From the NCBI RefSeq assembly GCF_927312905.1, contig NZ_CAKMHQ010000010.1, positions 1-64,000 of the forward strand: a DNA stretch of 64,000 nucleotides, given 5' to 3'. Both the position numbers and the translations under genes were made by a program. The DNA is from Candidatus Nitrotoga sp. 1052 (GTDB lineage Bacteria > Pseudomonadota > Gammaproteobacteria > Burkholderiales > Gallionellaceae). Positions 58,149-64,000 of the stretch are shown here, piece after piece. The notes beneath the pieces were generated by a model. It made no database searches. It was not told the origin of the DNA and saw nothing but the letters and a program-made list of their open reading frames with translations. Position 1 is the first letter of the stretch. Each line of letters starts with the position of its first letter.

Positions 58149-58877
58149 TTACTGGTGAGGTGTTATGTCTTTTTTTGGGGTGACGTCAATAACTTTTACA
58201 CCCAGCTCCTTGAATCTGTCATCAACCTCCTTGCCTTCTTTTTTCAGAATGGTTTCTGGGGTATCGGCCCTCGGTTCTCCCACTGGGTTATAGGTAACGG
58301 TTCCGTCAGAGTTTAATTTCTTAGTCATAACAGACTGCTCTTTTATTTCAATGATTTTTACACCTGTGTCCTCTGCTTGTTTTTCGATATCTTTGCTTTG
58401 TTTATGTGGAACAGTTTCGGGGAAATCGGCCTTTGAATCACCTACTAAGTTATAGGTAACGCTTCCGTCAGAATTAGCCTTCTTGGTCATGACGGGTTGT
58501 TCCTTTATATCAATAATCTTGACACCTATTTCCTTAGCTTGTTTATCAATTTCTTTACTTTCCTGTAGTGAAATTGTTTCTGATAAATCCGCTTTCGGGT
58601 TCCCCGATGTTTTATACGTAATGGTCCCGTCAGAGTTGTCCCTTTTTGTGAGTACGGGTTGTCGAGTTATGTCAGATTTCTTGCCCCCTTTTTTCTTAGT
58701 ATGTTTAACAAATGCTTCGCTTTTCTTTTGCTGAACTGTTTTTGTTGAACCTACCTTTGGCTTCCCAACTGAGTTTAAGGTAACGGTACCGTCGGAATTG
58801 ACTTTGTTGGTCATTACGGGAGAGGCAATTGCAATGCTTGAAAAGACAATAATAAGGAGTGGTAAGAGTATGTTCAT
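58149..58877 (-). CDS. Secreted four-repeat protein, unknown family
   Basis: 242 residues with a signal peptide (MNILLPLLIIVFSSIAIAS). The mature part is four imperfect tandem repeats of about 54-58 residues. Each begins P-V-M-T-K-K-x-N-S-D-G-T-V-T-Y-N, followed by G-x-P-K-A-D-x-x-E-T, a charged helix and G-V-K-I-I-D-I-K-E-Q. Examples are PVMTKKANSDGSVTYNLVGD and SVMTKKLNSDGTVTYNPVGE. There is no Cys in the mature part and no membrane anchor. I recognise no family. An adhesive or matrix role is a guess. It lies between the two distal ssrA-end copies. Confidence 0.7.
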   Translation of the reverse strand: MNILLPLLIIVFSSIAIASPVMTNKVNSDGTVTLNSVGKPKVGSTKTVQQKKSEAFVKHTKKKGGKKSDITRQPVLTKRDNSDGTITYKTSGNPKADLSETISLQESKEIDKQAKEIGVKIIDIKEQPVMTKKANSDGSVTYNLVGDSKADFPETVPHKQSKDIEKQAEDTGVKIIEIKEQSVMTKKLNSDGTVTYNPVGEPRADTPETILKKEGKEVDDRFKELGVKVIDVTPKKDITPHQ

Positions 58878-59296
58878 TTTAATGACCGGTAAAAAGAAAA
58901 TATCATGCGCTCGACATAGTCGCGCAAAAATGGTTATCTCTGGATTGTAAGCAGCCTGGGATTACGTCGACATTTCTCATGAAAAAGATGGCGCGCTAAT
59001 AGTAGAGTTATCAACAATACCACATGTGTACGATAATAATCTCAGTGAGAAATTACATGGAGCTTTTAAAGAAGAACGTCAAATCGGGTGAATTTTGGAC
59101 GCCACCTTATGGTACCAATAACCCCGGAGGAGCAGAAAGAGATAGATTCGATTGAATTGTAAAACAAGATACTTAAAAATTGATTGTCGCAAGTTGGGCA
59201 GCAGATATTTTTTAGGGGTAACTATCGGGGTAACCGCATCTTATAAAAACTGTCAATGCCTGTATTTATAAGACTTCTGGCCTATTATTCGGTAGA
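58878..59296. other. Gap before the distal ssrA-end repeat
   Basis: No gene or clear signal. Short frames only. It forms the presumed end of the second inserted segment. Confidence 0.35.
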
Positions 59297-59381
59297 CGCC
59301 GCCCCACTAATCTAAAGGTCTCCAGAAACTACCGGAGACCATTGCAGCCAAGTCATTTCAGTGGTTTTGCTGTTTCTTTTT
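59297..59381 (+). repeat. ssrA end plus terminator, distal degenerate copy
   Basis: CGCCGCCCCACTAATCTAAA, then GGTCTCCAGAAAC, GGAGACC, GCAGCCAAG and the T run follow 53733-53819 with about ten substitutions and small indels. The acceptor part is mutated (CCACTAAT for CCACCAAT), so it is a relic or comes from a related strain. hsdR starts 60 bases later. Confidence 0.75.
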
Positions 59382-59441
59382 GTGCGCCGGCAGGGCACAC
59401 TTACTTTGAGGTGAAAGTCTTTTACAGGGAAGTTTTGTCTG

Positions 59442-62400
59442 ATGATATTTAGTGAAGATTCAAGAGTCAAAATCCCCTGCATTCTGCATCTGGTGCGGCT
59501 TGGCTACCGCTACCTCTCGCTCAAGAATGCCGTATGGGACGAAGAGACCAATATCTTTTCGGACTTGTTTCGTGCCGCCATCGCCCGGATCAATCCCGGC
59601 ATTGAGTGTGACGACATCGACCGACTGTTGACCGACGTCAAACTCCTGCTGGATAACGAAGACCTCGGCAAAGCCTTCTACGAAAAGCTCACGGAACGCT
59701 CAGGTATCCGGCTGATCGACTTCGAGAACTTCAGCAACAACAGCTTCCATGTAGTCACCGAGTTGTCCTGCAAGAATGGCGACGACGAGTTTCGGCCCGA
59801 CATCACCCTGCTCATCAACGGCATGCCGCTGGTCTTCATCGAGGTCAAGAAACCTATCAACCGCGAAGGCGTCCTGGCCGAGCGCAACCGCATCATCACG
59901 CGCTGCCGCAATCCCCGTTTCCGTCGCTTCATCAACATTACCCAGCTGATGGTTTTCTCCAACAACATGGAGTACGAAGACGGCTCGCCGCACCCTATCG
60001 AGGGGGCGTTCTATGCCAGCCCCTCGTATGACGCGTCGATCTTCAACTACTTCCGCGAAGAGGAGGAGCTGAATCTGGCAGACCTGCTGGCCGTCGAGGA
60101 TGACGCGCTTGAAAACGAGGTGCTGCGTGACAACAACCTCAACGTCATCAAGCACAGCCCTGAATTCATCAGCAATAAATCGCCGGACACGCCAACCAAC
60201 CGGATTTGCACCTCCCTGTTCAGCCGTGACCGTCTGGCCTTCCTGTTGCGCTTTGCGCTTGTCTATGTGAACGAGGCCGACGGCCTGCATAAGCACGTCA
60301 TGCGTTACCCGCAGATCTTCGCTACCAAGGCGATTGAACGGAAACTGGATGCCGGTGTACGCATGGGGATCATCTGGCACACTCAGGGCAGCGGCAAAAC
60401 CGCGTTGGCCTATTACAACACCCGTTTTCTCACCGACTACTTCCAGCGCAGGGGCATCATCCCCAAGTTCTACTTCATCGTCGACCGGATCGACCTACTC
60501 ACCCAGGCGCAGCGTGAATTTTCCGGGCGCGGGTTGATCGTGCATACCATTGATAGCCGCGATGCCTTTGCCCGCGACATCAAGTCCACACAAGTGCTGC
60601 ACAACAATACCGGCAAACCTGAAATCACCGTGGTTAATATCCAAAAATTTCAGGACGACCCGGATGTGGTGCACGCCGAAGACTACGACGTCAGCATCCA
60701 GCGCGTCTATTTTCTCGACGAGGTGCATCGCAGCTACAACCCGCAGGGCAGCTTTCTCGCCAATCTCAGCCAGTCAGACCGCAATGCCATCAAGATCGGC
60801 CTCACCGGCACGCCGCTGCTGGGCGACGACTACAATTCCCGCGCCCTGTTTGGCGACTACATCCACAAGTACTACTACAACGCCTCCATCGCTGACGGCT
60901 ACACCCTGCGCCTGATCCGCGAAGAGATCGCCACCAACTACAAGCTCTCGCTGCAAGAAGCGCTTGCGGCCGTGGAGCTTCAGCAAGGAGACATCGACCG
61001 CAAGCTCATCTACGCGCACCCGAAGTTTGTCGAGCCCATTCTCGACTACATCGTGCGCGATTTCGAGAAGAGCCGTAGCGCACTGGGCGATGCCAGCATC
61101 GGCGGCATGGTCATCTGCGACAGCGCCGATCAAGCCCGCCAAATGTTCGAGATTTTCAATGCCGTCTATGCAGCCCAGCCCACACCGGCTTACGCCGCGC
61201 AGGATTCCGCGCAAGAACTGATCGCCGCCACGCAACCGGAAAGCTATGCCGCCCGCACTCTGCTTGCAAATCGCGCCCGAAGCGCCGCGCTGATCCTGCA
61301 TGACGTGGGCAACAAGGAAGAGCGCAAGCATTGGGTGGAAGACTTCAAGGCAGGCAAAATCGACCTGCTGTTTGTCTACAACATGCTGCTCACCGGCTTT
61401 GATGCCAAGCGCTTGAAGAAGCTCTACCTCGGCCGGGTGATCCGCTCGCACAATCTGCTGCAGGCGCTCACCCGTGTGAACCGCCCCTACAAGGATTTTC
61501 GTTACGGCTACGTCGTCGATTTTGCTGATATCAGTAAAGTGTTTGAAGAAACGAACCAGCGTTACTTGAAAGAGTTAAATGAGGAACTGGGCGACGAGCA
61601 GGAGCATTACTCCAACCTGTTTAAATCCGCCGAAGAGATTGCGCAGGAAATCGAAACAATCAAGGACATCCTGTTCAGCTTCAATATCGAAAACGCCGAG
61701 GAGTTTTCACGGCAGATTAGCCAGATTCAGGACCGTGCCACTATGCTGGCGCTCAAGAAAGCGCTGACCGATGCCCGCAGCCTCTATAACCTGATCCGCC
61801 TGCAGGGCGACTACGGCTTGTTGCAACAGCTCGACTTCCACAAGCTCAACCAGCTCTACCGCGAAACCTGCAACCACCTTGACCTGCTCAACCTCAAGGA
61901 AAGCATCGAATCGGCCACCGACACCAGCAATCTGCTCAACGTTGCGCTGGAAGATGTGCTCTTCATGTTCACCAAGATCAAGGAAGAAGAGCTGGTACTG
62001 GCCGACAAGCTCAAGAACACATTGCGCCAGACCCGCGAAGCGCTCGCTGACAACTTCGATCAGCAAGACCCCAAGTTCATCACCCTCAGGGAAGAGCTGG
62101 AGCGGCTGTTCAAGAAAAAGAAACTCAACGAAGTCACGCAGGAAGAAATGACTGCCAACATCGGCGCGCTGGGCGCCATTCATGACCAGGTGAAAGAACT
62201 GAACCGCCAAAACAACCAGCTCCGCGCCAAATACTGGGGCGATGCCAAATACACCCGCATCCACAAGCGCCTGCAAGAGCGCGGCGCGCTTACGCAAACC
62301 GAGCGAAATCTGTTTGACGCTCTCTTGGGCGTCAAACAGCAGGCTGATGAACAGGTGCTGCAAAACACCCAACTGCTGGATAACGAAAGCTATTTCGAAC

Positions 62401-62573
62401 GAATGATGCAACCCATCGTGATCGGCGAGTTTCAGACTCAACAAAAAATCAAACTTACACCCGATGCCTCCCGCACCATCAACCACTTGGTTGTGGCCGA
62501 ATACATGAATGAATTTACCGCCGGTTCCCGAACAGGCAGCCTTACCGGCAACCGCACAGGAGCACCCCTTTGA
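59442..62573 (+). CDS. hsdR: Type I restriction endonuclease subunit R (second system)
   Basis: Motor/nuclease subunit of a second, distinct type I system. The N-terminal nuclease core is FRPDITLLINGMPLVFIEVK. Walker A is HTQGSGKTALAYYN, the DExH box is YFLDEVHRSYNPQ, then GLTGTPLLGDD and LLQALTRVNRPYKD. The C-terminal helical part (about 800-1000) is coiled-coil-like. 1043 residues. It shares little direct similarity with the HsdR at 41586, for example DEVH against DEAH. A GGGAAG-like site lies upstream of ATG 59442. It overlaps hsdM by four bases, so the order is R-M here. Confidence 0.95.
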   Translation: MIFSEDSRVKIPCILHLVRLGYRYLSLKNAVWDEETNIFSDLFRAAIARINPGIECDDIDRLLTDVKLLLDNEDLGKAFYEKLTERSGIRLIDFENFSNNSFHVVTELSCKNGDDEFRPDITLLINGMPLVFIEVKKPINREGVLAERNRIITRCRNPRFRRFINITQLMVFSNNMEYEDGSPHPIEGAFYASPSYDASIFNYFREEEELNLADLLAVEDDALENEVLRDNNLNVIKHSPEFISNKSPDTPTNRICTSLFSRDRLAFLLRFALVYVNEADGLHKHVMRYPQIFATKAIERKLDAGVRMGIIWHTQGSGKTALAYYNTRFLTDYFQRRGIIPKFYFIVDRIDLLTQAQREFSGRGLIVHTIDSRDAFARDIKSTQVLHNNTGKPEITVVNIQKFQDDPDVVHAEDYDVSIQRVYFLDEVHRSYNPQGSFLANLSQSDRNAIKIGLTGTPLLGDDYNSRALFGDYIHKYYYNASIADGYTLRLIREEIATNYKLSLQEALAAVELQQGDIDRKLIYAHPKFVEPILDYIVRDFEKSRSALGDASIGGMVICDSADQARQMFEIFNAVYAAQPTPAYAAQDSAQELIAATQPESYAARTLLANRARSAALILHDVGNKEERKHWVEDFKAGKIDLLFVYNMLLTGFDAKRLKKLYLGRVIRSHNLLQALTRVNRPYKDFRYGYVVDFADISKVFEETNQRYLKELNEELGDEQEHYSNLFKSAEEIAQEIETIKDILFSFNIENAEEFSRQISQIQDRATMLALKKALTDARSLYNLIRLQGDYGLLQQLDFHKLNQLYRETCNHLDLLNLKESIESATDTSNLLNVALEDVLFMFTKIKEEELVLADKLKNTLRQTREALADNFDQQDPKFITLREELERLFKKKKLNEVTQEEMTANIGALGAIHDQVKELNRQNNQLRAKYWGDAKYTRIHKRLQERGALTQTERNLFDALLGVKQQADEQVLQNTQLLDNESYFERMMQPIVIGEFQTQQKIKLTPDASRTINHLVVAEYMNEFTAGSRTGSLTGNRTGAPL

Positions 62574-64000
62574 TAACGCAGGAATTTGAACAACGCACGC
62601 GTGAGCTGATCGACAGCATAAAAGCCATCTGCGCCGCCTATGGCTTGGGCAACGACGGCAACGAATTCAAGATCATCACCCAAGTCTTTCTCTATAAATT
62701 CCTCAATGACAAATTCGCCTTCGAGGCCAAGAAAATCCGGCCCGACCTCGCGCAGGCCGACAAGTGGGAACAGGCCATCGCCAGCCTGAGTGCCGACGAG
62801 CTGGACATGCTGCAAATGCAGATGGGACCGGACACCGCCCGCCTGAAACCAGAGCACTTCATCGCCCACCTGTGGAACCGCCAGACCGCGCCGGAATTCG
62901 CCAAACTGTTTGACGATACCCTGCGCGACATCGCTATCAGCAACAATGAAATCTTCGCGGTGAAAACCGATGGCGGCGCCAAGATCACCCTGTTCGACCG
63001 GGTCAGCGAATTCATCTCCGACCCCTCCAAGCGCGACGCCTTCTGCCGCGCCCTCATCAACAAACTGGGCGACTTCAGCTTCGAGCGCATCTTCACCCAG
63101 AAATATGACTTCTACGCTGCCCTGTTCGAATACCTGATCAAGGATTACAACAAGGACAGCGGCGGCAAATACGCCGAGTACTACACCCCGCACGCCGTGG
63201 CCAAGATCATGGCCGCCATCCTGGTGCCGGAGGCGGTGCGCGGCAAGGTGAGCAACGTGGGCTGCTATGACCCCTCCGCCGGCTCCGGTTCACTCTTGAT
63301 GAACCTGGCTCACGCCATCGGCGAGCAGCGCTGCGCCATCTACTCGCAGGACATTTCTCAGAAGTCATCGAGCCTGCTGCGTCTAAACCTGATTCTGAAT
63401 AATCTGGTTCACTCCATCCCCAACATCATCCAGGGCAACACCATGCTCCACCCCTATCACCGGGAGGGCAAGTCGCTAAAGAAGTTCGACTATATCGTTT
63501 CCAATCCGCCCTTCAAGATGGATTTCAGCGATTTCAGGAATGAGCTGGACGCCAAGGAGCATCAGGAACGCTTCTTCGCCGGGGTGCCGAACATCCCCAA
63601 GCAGGCCGTGGATAAGATGGCCATCTACCAGCTCTTTCTCCAGCACATCATCTATTCGCTGAAATCCGGCGGCAAGGCGGCGGTCGTGGTACCCACCGGC
63701 TTCATCACCGCTCAGTCGGGCATCGACCGGAAGATCCGTGAACATCTGGTGAACAAGAAAATGCTGGCCGGCGTGGTCTCCATGCCGAGCAACATCTTTG
63801 CCACCACCGGCACCAATGTTTCCATCCTGATCATCGACGACGCCAACAAGGAAGGCGTGGTGCTGGTCGATGCCTCCAACCTCGGCACCAAGGTCAAGGA
63901 CGGCAAGAACCAGAAGACCCTGCTCTCCGACACCGAGGAAGACCACATCATCACCACCTTCAACCATAAGCAGGCGGTGGAGGATTTCTCGGTGGTTGTC
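62570..64000 (+). CDS. hsdM: Type I restriction-modification methyltransferase subunit (second system), partial
   Basis: N6-adenine methyltransferase running off the right edge (477 codons seen). The start is TTG 62570, with AGGAG seven bases upstream and a four-base overlap with the hsdR stop. The frame opens LITQEFEQRTRELIDSIKAI. The N-terminal helical domain is followed by YAEYYTPHAVAKIMA, SAM motif I DPSAGSGSLLMN (about residue 238), catalytic motif IV SNPPFKMDF (about 310) and VVVPTGFITAQSG. It has NPPF rather than the NPPY of the first system, supporting a different lineage. hsdS is expected beyond the window. Confidence 0.93.
   Translation, partial: MITQEFEQRTRELIDSIKAICAAYGLGNDGNEFKIITQVFLYKFLNDKFAFEAKKIRPDLAQADKWEQAIASLSADELDMLQMQMGPDTARLKPEHFIAHLWNRQTAPEFAKLFDDTLRDIAISNNEIFAVKTDGGAKITLFDRVSEFISDPSKRDAFCRALINKLGDFSFERIFTQKYDFYAALFEYLIKDYNKDSGGKYAEYYTPHAVAKIMAAILVPEAVRGKVSNVGCYDPSAGSGSLLMNLAHAIGEQRCAIYSQDISQKSSSLLRLNLILNNLVHSIPNIIQGNTMLHPYHREGKSLKKFDYIVSNPPFKMDFSDFRNELDAKEHQERFFAGVPNIPKQAVDKMAIYQLFLQHIIYSLKSGGKAAVVVPTGFITAQSGIDRKIREHLVNKKMLAGVVSMPSNIFATTGTNVSILIIDDANKEGVVLVDASNLGTKVKDGKNQKTLLSDTEEDHIITTFNHKQAVEDFSVVV

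Overview
The window looks like the chromosome of a Gram-negative betaproteobacterium. The best guess is order Nitrosomonadales, of a Gallionellaceae-like iron- or nitrite-oxidising type. This rests on the ndk-rlmN-pilW-rodZ-ispG-hisS-yfgM-bamB-der and surE-pcm-nlpD blocks, the outer-membrane lipoproteins, the many c-type cytochromes and the tmRNA tag ANDEKYALAA. The genus cannot be fixed from sequence alone.

Region 1 (1-11.6 kb) is core genome: gltX on the minus strand, a tRNA-Val with its own promoter and terminator, ndk, then a tightly packed nine-gene run from rlmN to der. Many of its genes overlap by 1-4 bases.

Region 2 (11.6-35 kb) is accessory and partly eroded. It begins with a small inverted-repeat element (MITE-like, three copies in the window). 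Next is an intact gnd between decayed pgi and zwf remnants. A redox and oxidative-stress cluster follows: tetraheme cytochrome c, Cu/Zn superoxide dismutase, DsrE-like protein, di-heme peroxidase and catalase. Then come a lipocalin, a transposase remnant, and an unusual BLUF photoreceptor fused to a PsiE-like membrane domain. On the minus strand lie a TMTC-like membrane/TPR protein, a D-Ala-D-Ala carboxypeptidase, a DUF3617 protein and a nine-heme secreted cytochrome with an Ig-like domain. The region closes with CsbD and PRC-barrel stress proteins, a TonB-dependent receptor and a copper-type P-ATPase.

Region 3 (35.2-44.6 kb) is a defence island. It is a type I restriction-modification operon in the order hsdM, TIGR02391-family gene, hsdS, darT, darG, hsdR. 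The DarTG DNA ADP-ribosylation toxin-antitoxin pair sits inside the R-M operon.

Region 4 (44.9-53.1 kb) returns to core genes: surE-pcm-nlpD, a radical SAM gene with a truncated hydrolase stub behind it, a ZIP transporter, rimO and a DinG-family helicase.

Region 5 (53.4-64 kb) starts at ssrA (tmRNA), whose 3' end is a repeated integration target. A 25-bp perfect repeat of the ssrA 3' end at 57850-57874 closes a 4.1-kb element holding an HUH-type replication initiator, a YqhA-family protein, a hairpin-rich candidate replication origin, a HEPN-like protein and a truncated tyrosine integrase. A second, degenerate copy of the ssrA end plus its terminator lies at 59297-59381, after a gene for a secreted tandem-repeat protein. 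Directly behind it starts a second type I R-M system (hsdR, then hsdM running off the window). No CRISPR array or rRNA was seen.
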